Of a stretch of DNA of 64,000 nt, positions 43,860-55,142 are shown one piece after another (the stretch's first letter is position 1; the number at the start of each line of letters is the position of its first letter). Location: positions 26,104 to 90,103 of the forward strand of contig JABANP010000197.1 of assembly GCA_013115135.1 (NCBI GenBank). Reading direction: 5' to 3'. The position numbers were made by a program, and so were the translations under genes. A model generated the notes under the pieces. The model was not told the DNA's origin. It saw nothing but the letters and a program-made list of their open reading frames with translations, and made no database searches. This DNA is from Perkinsus olseni (Eukaryota > Perkinsozoa > Perkinsida > Perkinsidae).

Positions 43860-44760
43860 CTAGAATACAAGCAACGCATCAGCTGTTTTGCACAAAGGTT
43901 CTAAATGGTCCCCGTTACGAGGGAATGAAATTCCTGACAAAACAAATCCACTCACTCCGCGCAGTCTCGCGTTTACCTGGGCCTGCTCGGACTGGCCTCG
44001 GCTCCACTCAGTAAAAGCATGGATGTCAAGATCAGTCTGGGACTTCGCGAAAGCGTCGGCCACAATTCCAAGGGAGATATCCTAAGGTGAGAAGTAGGCC
44101 AGTGTCGGCGCGACAGGCCCCCTCACCTTCGCCTCACTCCAGTTCTTGGACTTGGCATACGCTAGAGTCTCCACGACCTGAGCAGCACGAGCGAGATTGA
44201 GAAGCAAAAGCATACTAGGCGGGGCAACTCACCCCAGCAAGCTCTTCCTTCGATACCTTATTATCACCGTTAGCATCGCAAATTGAGAAAGTGAATTCCG
44301 ATCTGACAAGAATCTCATATTGATGAGTGGTAATCGGCGATGTACCTTTCTGCTTCGGTGACACCTTCAGCGTGGAGCAAAAGATACGCACCTTGACAAC
44401 GAAGTCTGCGAGAATTTTATTGGCATGAGCAACTTACAGAGCTCGTTATAGGATATCTTGCCGTCCTTAGGGAAGTTATCAAAAAGTTCGAAGATGGCAT
44501 CCATGGTCTCCGAGGAAGTGGAAGGACTTGAACGCTGCAGCTCTTCTCGAGTGAAGCCTAGTCATGTAGATGGGTTTATGCTAGAACCCGAAGCACTACC
44601 ATCACTATCCTTCGGTAGCTTGTCAAAAGCAGTGGCCAAGCCAGCAAGGCCAGAGGAGATGTGTAGCGTTTGTCGCACTTCAAGAACCCCAGAGATGGCC
44701 GGCACAGGTGTCCTAAGAGATCGGCTACAGAACTGGGAGCACCGGCATCCGTTCAGAAGG
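43860..44760 (-). CDS. EF-hand calcium-binding protein (calcineurin B / calmodulin-like)
   Basis: On the minus strand, exon blocks from about 44760 downward give LEVRQTLHISSGLAGLATAF, FDKLPKDSDGFTREELQR (EF-hand-like), DAIFELFDNFPKDGKISYNE (second loop), a short segment NKILADFVVK, TFSICDANGDNKVSKEELAG (a canonical loop with Asp, Asn, Asp, Lys and Glu at the expected spacing), VVETLAYAKSKNWSEAK, and a last block IVADAFAKSQTDLDIHAFTE. Only the DANGDNKVSKEE loop looks fully competent to bind calcium. The overall order resembles calcineurin B-like or recoverin-type sensors. The N-terminal exon and the exact stop near 43860 are uncertain. Confidence 0.65.
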
Positions 44761-45015
44761 CGTTAGTGGACAAGAGATAACAAGTGCATCAGCAGAACTC
44801 AGCGTGGAGATCAATATCTTTTCCGATGAAAGCGGGTCACAGTAAACTCACCTGTATATCGCGAAGCCTCTGGTAGAGCCAATCCTACCGATAGTAGACC
44901 TCAACAGGCGATTGATTAGCATGTTGAAACGTCAATAACGCTACGTGGCGTATGAGTGAATTATTACAACACAACGGCGAGGGAGATAAAACTCGAAACC
45001 GGCGGTTATACTCCG

Positions 45016-45252
45016 TCAAATGTAGCCCAGGCGTTTGGCTATCAAAGAAAGCAATATTATTACGGAGATAGCCAAGGTAATCTCCTTGTGGTCCTCTGCG
45101 TAAGTGCTGAGAACCGTCTTCCGCAGTATGAACCAGAACACGACTATGACGGCTAGAATGGCTTGAGGTGATTGATTGGAGCCCCTCCGATGGACGACAG
45201 GGGGTCGAGGACGCCGCTGGGGAGCGTCGGCCTTGCTATGTCGCATTTGCAT
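45016..45252 (-). CDS. small two-helix membrane protein
   Basis: A 78-codon uninterrupted frame from ATG at 45252. The Arg/Pro-rich N-terminus (APQRRPRPPVVHRRG) precedes two hydrophobic helices, AILAVIVVFWFIL and ITLAISVIILLSLIA, joined by a short polar loop, and ends KRLGYI. I do not recognise a family. It lies just downstream of another small membrane-protein gene on the same strand and could be its last exon. Confidence 0.45.
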   Translation of the reverse strand: MQMRHSKADAPQRRPRPPVVHRRGSNQSPQAILAVIVVFWFILRKTVLSTYAEDHKEITLAISVIILLSLIAKRLGYI

Positions 45253-45349
45253 TGAGAAATCAACTGCTCAGCAGCGAAGAGCCTCCGAAACTTCTCCTAT
45301 AGATTAATAACTCTACCGCTGAGCAACGTACCAGAAACACACCATGGCG

Positions 45350-46195
45350 GGCATCAGCTGCTGTCGCCCCTCCACTTTTTGATGAACAGTCGCCTATAGC
45401 GTATCTTGGTCCTTCGAGCCCACTCCGCAATCACTTTTGGACGTCTCACTAGCCACACTCCACAGCCTACTGTGGTGAAGGGGAAGCAGAAGGCCAGCAC
45501 GTACACCTAGGGGGATGCCGGGACGATAATGATACACGAGATGTTCGATAAACCGATTCCGAAATTCCGATCGATTTTGGAACTGCATCATTTTACGTGC
45601 GAAAATCAATTTCAGAATCGAATCTGAGTTTCAGAATTGCTTTAGGCAACTGGGGGTCGGACAAGGTGAGAGAAACACGGGTTGCGATAATTTTCGGTGA
45701 CTCGATAAGGATGTCATCTACTAGTGATGTAGAAGGGACTCAAAAACGAATGAACGAGGCACTGATTGACTGAATGATAACCATAAGGAAAGATCTCGCG
45801 TGCTTTTCCGGGATGACGAGCTTCACTGTTACTTACAGGCAGGTTGTCGACTAAGTAGGTAGGAGAGGAGACTGCCACACTGTCGTCGAAGTACTCGCTC
45901 GTCCGCCCTCTGAGGGTCCACGTATGGCGTTCAACTACCACGGGTGGCGTGCATGAGGCAACCTAAGATACTTCCAGCTCACGTTTGGTGTGGGTGCCGA
46001 TACGCAGCTCTCGCCAACTGAGTGCTGCCAAGAGACCAGTGAAGCCTGATGGAGGAATCTTTGCGCACAGCAAAGATTTTTACCAAACCGCCTACCGAAG
46101 ACTCTGAAGGGCCGCGTGACTTCGTAGCCCGCTGAAATACCTTGAGTGACACCGAAGACGAATACACCAAAGCCGGTGAGGAGCACTTCAAACAT
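45350..46195 (-). CDS. hypothetical membrane protein, at least four exons
   Basis: Exon-like blocks on the minus strand: about 46195-46090 (MFEVLLTGFGVFVFGVTQGI then AGYEVTRPFRVFG), about 45934-45842 (VERHTWTLRGRTSEYFDDSV then PTYLVDNLP, followed by GTAAGT), about 45510-45395 (VYVLAFCFPFTTVGCGVWLV then RRPKVIAEWARRTKIRY), and a short last block (RLFIKKWRGDSS, TGA). Two membrane helices flank a polar loop. No family recognised. The initiator is a guess, since an upstream ATG near 46386 opens a short frame that might be exon 1. Confidence 0.45.
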
Positions 46196-46745
46196 CACAA
46201 GACTTGCGCCCACATCTTTGCGAAAGCGCTTTAAGTCGAAACATTAGCGCACGCCCGAACGTGCGAACTGCGCACGTATCTTGCCCATCCTTCCGGAAAG
46301 ACACGTAAAAGTTGACCACCTCCCCTCCCCCCTGCTGGCATGGACTCAAGCAGCCCGATGAATATCGCGGAAGTCATGCGAGACATGGCCAGCGATCGAC
46401 TAGTCGGGAATAGGTGATGGTCGGCTGAAGTGTGGAGCACACGAATCTGGCTTGGCGTTTAGGATAGCCGCCTTCGAATGCAACAGCCGCTGCGAGATCG
46501 ATGCGGTGAAGACAATAACGTAAGACCAACGACTAGCGGACTGAGAGAGGTAGTGTCGTTGGTGAAGGTATCAAGAGCTGTGGGCGAGGGCAGTGGATCT
46601 TGCCAAGGGAATACGAGAGAGACTGGGCAGTGGACACTGGAGCGAGAAAACGTATCAAGACACCATAGCAGGTGATAATCGTAAGATAAGACTCCTAAGG
46701 GATATGCTTTGCATGCTTCAGCGTGCTGCATGGATCGTACGATAG

Positions 46746-49700
46746 ACTGGTATGTCGTCTATATAGCCTGTGCTGCATTGGGGCTGCCACTGGCCGCTAT
46801 GGGTAAGGGCCAAGGCAGATGGGGGAAGGCGACAGTAGGGGTGTTGTAGGCACTGACTTACCGAGCAAGGCGCAGCAGGATGCTCGGAATACGTACATTA
46901 TGAAGGAACTGAAGCCGGCCGTTGTGATCGGCGACAGCGGAGTAGATGGGTCGATGACTGTGGAAGAGCTCATCGCGCTGGGAAGAGGGAAGGAAGATAT
47001 CCTCATACCGAGAGGCCGCGATCTGATACTAGGACTGCACTTCACAGGAGGTATGTTGCTGGGGGAATAAGTTGTGGAAGGAGTGGTACGGATGCAGGCA
47101 CAACCACGATGAACTACAGCAAGTGCGTTATTGTCACTCACGGAATGGTAATGTAAAGGGAGTTAATTTCGTGGCGCGTGACGGTGATAGACATGCTGGA
47201 CAGGTGCTGCACGAGATATTACACTATAAGAAGACCGTTCTCAACTTTATCCCGCCCGAAAAAGTGTCTGTGTGCTCCACAACGGTCTCGTTCACTGGTC
47301 GTCAGCAGCCTATGGCATCCTCAGTATTGGTAATAATAGATCGGTAGTTACTCGCCGAACGATGAATCGGTGGTCAGGCCTGTCTCTGGGCGCTATGGTG
47401 GCGTTGCCTGGTGGTGACTATAGCCTGCAGAGGGATCCGGCTTTGTTCATAGAAATAGCTAGCAGTGCTCACGCTAGGCTTACTAAGCGAAGGCGCACGC
47501 TTATTTGCGGTTTTGTACCGACGGTGCTGAGTACATTGAGGAGAGATTGTGTGATAGACAGAGCTCACCTTGGAAGAGAGAATGATATGGTCCTCATCTC
47601 TTGGGGAGAGAAGTTACCTCAAGAGCTAGCGGATGAGTGGAATGGTATTAAAGAGAAAGGGAGGGGCCCGGGATCGAACCGGCGACCTGTGTGGACTCGT
47701 TTGATCAAGACGTAGATGTTATTGTGGCCGAGGTTGTGGAGGTCGAAAAAATTGTCGCACTCATGAGAAAAGATCTCGTGGCGTAGAAGTCGGTGATTCA
47801 GCCTGTGGCCGAGGCTGTGGACGCGGTCGTAGAGGAATCTTGACCTCATGCGTGCAAGATACAAAATAGGTCAATGATGACCCCAAAAGATGCGTCGACA
47901 CTGAGTAGTTGTCCATTGCTGCTGCAGATGCCAAAGAAATAACATTATTGGACTTGCTCATCGCCAGCGAGTATTGGCTGAGCTTCTACGCCACCAGAGA
48001 TCGACAAAGCCGCCACTATCCCAATGCTCGATACAAGTTGACCGAGGGAGCCATTATAGACATCGACGAGGTGCCCAACGCGTTACGTGAACAGGTGAGA
48101 GGAGCTGGAGGATAAATAACTTTGTAAATGCCGCCAAGCGCTCGGTTGTGCTCGGCGGGGCCTACCTGGTCAGCTCTGTAGTAGTCTTGCATTGAGTTTT
48201 TTGAGGTTGATAAATCAGTGTGTGAGGACTTTTCTTGTGCGCTCAGACTATGGTGGGAGAGTTGTTACTTGGGGGTGACATGGTGACACCGTATGGGTAT
48301 TATGTGCCGAAGGGAGGAGATCCTCGGGCGGAGCGAAACAATGAGGAGAAGTTCACAGTTAGGAGCGGAATACGATTCTACAGTAAGATGGGATGACGCG
48401 CGATCGATAAGGCGAGCATGGGTACTTTACAGGAACGAACGATCTGGTGCGCGTCCACCCGGACAGGACGGTCGAGTTCATTGGACGACTTGGCAACTAT
48501 GTCAAGCTTGGTGGCGCCTTCCATGATACCAGTAGTAAAGGGGATGAGTATTCGCTCGTTGAGCAGGGGAAAACTAAACCATAGTTGATAGAGAAATCGG
48601 ACCGCAAGCAAAGGCATCGCACCAGGGCGGCGATATGATCATCTGTGGGCCGTTTTGTATCACCTAAATTGCACTTCACGCCATGAAGTTGTACGCGGTA
48701 TCGGCCTTCGTAGCGTAAATGGCTACCCAAGGCGTTCACGTGGAGGCATCCTTCGGTTGAGTAATTTGAACAGCCTTGCCTAGAGAGCATTGGGATGACT
48801 GGGGGGTGGTACGGAAAATCCGTTCATGATGGTTGTTGTGGTATCAGATGTGATTCAAGAGCAGCTGTCGGAGGAGCTGGAAAGGCAGTGTTACCTGGCC
48901 AACTACCAAGGCCAACTACACTTCTTCGTTATGCACCGTCACAAATATGATAGGATCAACGCGAGTCGACTATTGGCTGCTGTAAGGAGTAAGATACCTA
49001 TGCTGGACGTGGAGAACGTTCATTTGCTACCAGCCAAGTAGGTTTAGGGGAAGGTGCGGTATTCCGGGGAAAAAAATTTTCTTTGCGGGAGTATGGGAGT
49101 TTTTTGAAGGGCTCGTCGTTTGGGTTTTCGTGTCACTCGTATAATAGAAGTGCTTTTGTAATGACACTAACAGCGTTATTTCATTTTTTATCTAGTATAT
49201 CATCAGAATGCTTTTATAGATGGTGATCTATTCAATATTGAACCGCACCATTCACGGACGTGGTTTCGCACAGGACAGCAGTGGGCTGTTGATTGTTTGC
49301 GAACGCGAGCCAGATTGTTGAGGTGATGGCTGTCAGTTACCAACTACCCCGTAGCGAGGGTACTGGTAAACTATCCGCGGCGATGTTGGTGGACGCCGTG
49401 ACCAAGGTTGATGTTAGTGGTGGTATCAAGAGGAAGGCGAGTGATACTATGGAGGAGATCGAGGCCAAGAGAATGCGAGGCACTGCTTTGATGGTAGTTA
49501 TCGGAGTCTGGCTTTTGGGGGCTTCCTCCATCACTGTCTTCGCCCTAATCGTCGTCTGTAGTAACACTCTGCTTGATCAGTTCTCGCTCGCCATCCCTCT
49601 GTGGTCTCTGCTGAGCCCTCCCCTCACCATACTCTGGGCCTTCCTCCTCCGACTCCTGCTCCTACCATGGATACTGAGGACCGTGGAGCATCCGGCCGGT

Positions 49701-52700
49701 GAATATGTTGCATACTACACCCCCTTCGGACGCTATGGTATGTGCTTTGGATTGGCCCAGCTGCCGGGTGTGGTGGGATGGTACGTCTATGTCTTGGCGG
49801 CGGCCATTGGAGCGATCCTTGCTGGAAAGCGGAAGCCGATCAGAGCCCTTTGCTGGTTGCCAGTATCGCTGATAGTACAAGGGCCGGCTCAGCTAGGGCA
49901 GGATGTCGACCAATGGGTGGGGTATTTCTCGAAATGGGGGGTGATGGGAGTGGCAAGATGGTATATCGAGCAGCTACAGAGGCTATGCCGTAGCAAGTAA
50001 GTGAAGGGAGCTAGACCGCGCTTGGTTATCTTCAAAGGGGTTTCTTGCGTAGTTAAAGGTTCTATGGTTATGCTTTACGTAGTGTGGTGAGATGAATGGA
50101 TAAAAGATTGCGAAGGGAGTGCTCGCTCAGGATGCACGTTTGTAAATTACCCGGTCACAGCCTACCCTGTGTGCCTGAACGAATTAGTAGTCCACCTACC
50201 CTTTGTATGTTCTCTCGGAATTTTGGCGGTCGTGATTTAGTCTCATGAGAATACACTGATTATTCTAGGTCAATTTGATGGCCGTTTGTTGTTGTTGTTG
50301 CATCATCCACTATTTCAGGGCGTACTGGAAGTGCCTCGAGCTGCTCGACACAGTGTACGGGCTTCTGACGGTGCCCTCCTCAGCCGGGGGTGCGGGGACC
50401 CGCTGGACGTCGGAGGAGTACAAACGGTGCAGTAGATGCCACCGGAGGTAGGGTATTGATGAGACGAGGTTCGGGTGATGTAGGAGTACAGGTACGCTCT
50501 GAACTATGGTTGTAGCGACACCTTCTACGCTGAGCCGTGGAATTGGTACTGTGAGGATTGCTGGTGGACGCATATCGGTCGGATCAAGTAGGTCTTTTGT
50601 GAGGGACGGGAACCGTGCCAGCTGTTGGGGAGGTATTTTCGTGGCGCGCGGTAGTTTCCGGTCTGCTATTTCAGTGAGTCCTTTGGTACGGACATAGCAG
50701 GGCCGGTGGGTGTAACGAGGCTGATCGGCGGTCACAGTAGCTCCTCGACATGCGGGAGCGATACACCATCGAGGGGGGAGACCAGTCCGTCGTCTGGGGG
50801 GAGTGATAATCCAGTGCCCTATCTATTACCGCAGGACAGCAGTTACAATTCTGTGGAGCGGAAAGTGAGGATTTTTGTGGCGCGCGGTCACGGTTTAGGG
50901 GACGGCTGTTTTTCATGTATGATGATGAATTGACGACCATCGCTCGGTGTGGTCAGGTCGTGGGGATTCTGGCGGCTATTCTGGGTGAACCTCCGACCTC
51001 CGAAACGACCCTTATGGGCTTGTCCAGTCTCACTACTGTACTACTGACGGCGCGAATCAACAAGGAATTTGGTAGGGTTTTTTCGACTGGAGGGATGGGC
51101 GGACTTTGTCTGCTGCGTATTTTAGATACCAACCTGTCTGTCGCTGAAGTGATGAATTCTGGGACGACTCTGCAAGCTCTGTGCAAGCGTATCGAGATGG
51201 CCGTCGGTGCCTCCCAGTCCGAGGCTGTTGGCGCTCCTCTACACTTGAAACCCGCCGGGGGGAAGGAATACGCGGTCTTTACCAACGAGACGTTGTGGAC
51301 CGGTGCTGTCTGCGACTGGCTTCTGGCCGCGAGTAATCCTTTGGAAACGGCCCGGGTTCAATCCGCAGTTAGGGCAATTGTAAAGAAGCATCCTTCTTTA
51401 CGATCCTATCCAGCAGATGAGGGAATGGATGCAAACCATAAACGTCCTGACGAAGGCCAGTGGATATTTCCACCTTCGTGGCTGGGGACACGGTTCGCTA
51501 CTAGGACGACTTCTCAGCTGGTGTGTATGTGAACTGTGGCCGAAGATAGCGGTTCGGCCAGACTGCGGCGGCGGTCCGGAAGTGATCGAATGCACGTATG
51601 ACGTGAGCGAGGCTACCGACGTCGTCCGATGCACGGATCGGCTCTGGCGGGAATACCCGTTCAAACCGCCGTTTCAAGTTTTCCTGCTGCGGCCAGCAGA
51701 GGGTGATGGGGTAAATTATCTGTACATTAAGACCACCCATTTGCTGTCCGACGGCTACTGTGTATTGCCACTGGTCATGGACTTTGAAAGATTCATCAAC
51801 GACCCTGAGGCGAATCCTGTGGAGCTCAACCCCTATTGTATCCTGCAGAAGCGACTCAAAGATACCATCGAGATGAGATCGGATGTGGCGTGCGGGTATA
51901 ACTTTGAGCAGCAGATGGAGAGGTGGCAGAGTTGGGAGAGGGGCACGATCAAACGGAGGACGCTGTGGCTCGAGAAAGGTGAGATTCTCCTCGTTCACGT
52001 GCTCGTGTCTTTAAGTTTGTTGTTCAGAAACGGTTGAAGCCCTGACGGTTGCGGGGCAGGAGATGGCGGTTTCCGTTGAGGTGAGGTATTCGCTTCGCAC
52101 TTCGCGACTGTGTGGAGTTATAGGGCTCCGTTATTTGATGTTGGTCGTGGCAGGTTATGGTCTTGGCAGTGGTACTGCTGTCGCTGTCACGATTCCAACG
52201 ATGGTCCTGGGTGTCGCTCAACTTGATGCAGACTCTGCGGGATGAGGTCAGCCTGGGTACCTGCTCACTCCCTCTCGATATGCCGCCAACGGCTAGCATG
52301 CTGCCTTCCACTGCAATATGCTGCGTGCTTCCTTGCCTCGAAAGGAGAGGGGGGGGTTTGATGGATTCTGTGTTTCCGTGCAGGTTGAGTACCACACGCA
52401 GGACATGGTGGCGTTCTTCTCGGACTACCGGGATATGGGCCTCTTCCCCACGCACTCGAGTAGCAGCGTCAATGACTTTGTCTACGAGCTTTCGACGCGG
52501 ATTCGGATGAGAAAGTGGAAAGCACATGATTATACCCTGTAAGGCGGGAGGCAGAATTGTCCCAGCCGATGAGATCTCAGTCGTTGTGTAGTTACGACCA
52601 CAGTGACTGCCTGGTGAAGGACCTCGAAGGGACGGACGTGTTCCCGGTGGTTGTGAACTTGATACCTCACAACTCTCCTCACTACCGGAATGAAGGCAGC

Positions 52701-53233
52701 ACTGATGATGACGATGACGATGATGAGGAAGGGAGGCGCTGCAAGATCACCAACGTGCCAACGTAATGTGGGCTTCACGAGCTACCGCGCGCCACGAAAA
52801 TATGAGCGTATAAATCGCAGCTTCACTTTGAAATGGATTGCGGGGGAGCCTGGAGGTGGAATGGAGTTTCAATTTCGTTCACATCGTACTCGGCTGCGAG
52901 TGGTGAGAGGTATTCGTGAGCTCTTGCTGGAAAACCCGTTTTCTCGGTTCACCGCTGCTGTGATTCCCAAAACGGCTACGGTCAGGTACAGTAGGATGAT
53001 GTTCCAAGGGGCCGGTAGGCCTAGCAGCTCCCCCATGCATGTTTACATTGAGGAGACTATCCCTGGTTCGGAGTGGGGACTGAGGTGGGAACTATGCTGA
53101 GGGGGTTGTTAGTCTCTGTCGATGTTTGCACGGCCAACTGGCAGGTTTCAATTCAACGAAGCCTACTTTAATTGCCATGATGTTGTACAGTTCGTGCGTG
53201 AGAGTGTCAGAGGGGCAATAAGAGATTTGACGT
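46746..53233 (+). CDS. NRPS-like enzyme: adenylation, membrane segment, Cys-rich segment, carrier, condensation
   Basis: Adenylation motifs in order: A2-like WYVVYIACAALGLPLAAMG (46746-46802), A3 HFTGGTTTMNYSKCVIVTHG (47030-47147), A4-like HNGLVHWSSAAYGILSIG, a following LPQELADEW segment, A7/A8 RTNDLVRVHPDRTVEFIGRL (48433 on), and A10 LPRSEGTGKLSAA (about 49340). A multi-helix membrane segment follows (about 49480-49960, for example TALMVVIGVWLLGASSITVF), then Cys-rich CSRCHRRYALNYGC and WYCEDCWW (50320-50600). A carrier domain has GLSSLTTVLLTARINKEFG (about 51015-51075), with Ser for phosphopantetheine. A condensation domain has VRAIVKKHPSLRSY, TTHLLSDGY in place of HHxxxDG, VFPVVVNLIPH and a C-terminal FNEAYFNCHDVVQF. 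The product is unknown; a membrane-tethered acyl or amino-acid amide maker is plausible. The N-terminal exon and some junctions (near 47231) are unresolved. The Cys-rich part could be a separate gene. Confidence 0.7.
47165..47184 (+). repeat. intron-resident GTGGCGCG repeat, copy 4
   Basis: Reads AATTTCGTGGCGCGTGACGG, inside the predicted intron between adenylation exons A3 and A4 (about 47148-47230) of the NRPS-like gene. Confidence 0.7.
50634..50651 (+). repeat. intron-resident GTGGCGCG repeat, copy 5
   Basis: Reads ATTTTCGTGGCGCGCGGT, inside the predicted intron beginning GTAGGTC near 50589 in the NRPS-like gene. Confidence 0.7.
50870..50893 (+). repeat. intron-resident GTGGCGCG repeat, copy 6
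   Basis: The core TTTTTGTGGCGCGCGGTCAC follows a GTGAGG donor by a few bases, just before the carrier-domain exon of the NRPS-like gene. Confidence 0.7.
52784..52801 (-). repeat. intron-resident GTGGCGCG repeat, copy 7
   Basis: The plus strand reads ACCGCGCGCCACGAAAAT, the reverse complement of the copy-5 form, inside a predicted intron (about 52763-52819) of the condensation region. Confidence 0.7.
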
Positions 53234-55142
53234 AAGTCGGTGGACAACTGGGTCCTGCGTGTGGCTTCCCCTACTGTACCGCCTTCGGATCGCTCCCATT
53301 GCCTCCTTGGTCGCGCTGCAGTAGTAACACTGGAGTGATGTTGCTGTTCATTTCCTCTACTGGTTGCTCGCCACTTGCGCGTCAGGTCCGGAGCTGGAGC
53401 AGTGGCAAGCTCGCAGGCCCCTCACCGGAGATGGGAGGGCTTGGACGCTCAATGATGACGACCTCTCAATATAAGTTGACGACGTATTTCCTGATGTTAA
53501 TATTCGGTACCATTGAATGACTGTCAAGCACTTGTTTACCCTCCATAGTATCGTGCCTGAAGCTGGGCGCCTCCCGTATCCTAGTAATGGCGATATACGC
53601 CGTGATTATTATCATTGACGTCCTTTTGCAAGCACATACGATTTATGCAGTGACGATGATGACGATGATGCTGTGGTTGAGCCGTTTTGCGTTGTCTGGA
53701 ATTTCCTCTTCCGCTGATGTGTCGGGTCGTCTCGCCAGCGTCCAGCTCGCAGCGGAATACCCACCAGCGGTTGCTTTCGATGGGTTAGCCGTAGTAGCGA
53801 CAGTATCGGCAGCTGCTGTCGTAGCCTGTGGCTCGTAGGGCAACAGTGAGCCGCAGGCCGATCCTGGCTCGCCCGATGGATTCGCTTCGGGAAATCAACT
53901 TTGAGAAGTATTGTCGCTCCAATGGTCATTCAACTTCATATTAGACAGACTGTTATGGTCGTTTTTCCGAACTGCGGACGGACTCTTCGATTGACCTGAA
54001 CAATTTGTTCATTGTTGGGCGCGCGAAGCTATCTGCGCAACTTGACGGGCAGCGGATCGAGTCGAGAAGACGAAGACGTTTTAATCGAATCTTACTTGCG
54101 TTCAACGAGCGTTTCCAGTAAAGGATGATTGTTTAACAATCCTAGAAACGTTGCAGAAACGAGGAAAGAATACATGTTCGAACTGCGAAGGCGGTTGAAT
54201 CGAAACCGGTCTACGCCAAAAGAATGAGGCACCGGGCCGATCTTATGAACGTAGAATCCTCGACGACGGCGGCTAGCGATTCGGCTCGATCTTCCAGCCT
54301 CTTTCAGAGTAATGCTATACTTCACTAACTCGACTGTCACTGACCGTAGAATGTCGATGCTTGAGCAATATAAAGTGCCCTTGCTCAACTTCCATTGAGT
54401 CGATGAGAGTCAATGACATTGACAAGCCTTAGGCTGACTCTGTCCTGGGACCTGTGAAGCGTGGGTCAGAAGACCATAACACCAGCGGAGTCTGCTGCAC
54501 TCATTGGTCCGTTCAACGACTCGGGGTCGTTCGTCGCTCATCTTGGCGACCCGACGGGCCACATACTGCGTTTGGGTTCGCCCCGGTTCACTGACTTCGC
54601 TCCGCAAGAATCTCCCTGTATGCCCCGAACTATCTTCCGAATTATTCGATCGGTTGAATCCTCTGGCGTTTGTATGCCTCTCAACGTTTTCCAGGCAGCT
54701 TCGGTGAAGGTCCGTGGGAGTGGCGAGATTGTCCAGGCCAGGCGTGCATGCGATGGTATCGTGATCGATGAAAGTGCTGAATCTCGCCGGCAGTCGGAGA
54801 AGTACCGGGGAAGGAGCGATTAGCCGGAGGAGGTAGTCTGGGCTGCAGAGGCGTTAGTCAGAGAGAGTTGATCTTTAGCGCTTTCTAATCAATCCTTGAT
54901 GACAGTGCATCTTTCGTATGATTCTTAGTACTGAAGTATTTAACTACAAACTAGCTAATAGAATAGGTTGCGCGAGAGAATTCCTACACAGCGAGTTGGC
55001 GTGAATTATCCCCTGTGACTTAATAAAAGAACTCAACATCATCCCATTGTACGTATACGTGTAAAGCGAACAACAAATGATCAAGCGCGTTTTTTTCATG
55101 CCGAGAGGGAGACGGGAAATTCCGCCTCAACCTTCTCTTTTT
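53234..55142. other. stretch without a confident gene
   Basis: No exon chain recognised. A 121-codon plus-strand frame (54461-54823) and a splice-like segment inside it (RRATYCVWVRPGSLTSLRKN, about 54560) may be coding, perhaps for a small basic organellar protein, but neighbouring exons were not found. A hydrophobic, microsatellite-like TGATGATGACG tract lies at 53650-53680. 54841-55080 is AT-rich with no feature. Confidence 0.4.

Noticed and set aside
54461..54823. 120-codon plus-strand frame
   Set aside because: Another frame in the same segment looks at least as coding, and no motif supports either; left as part of an unassigned stretch.
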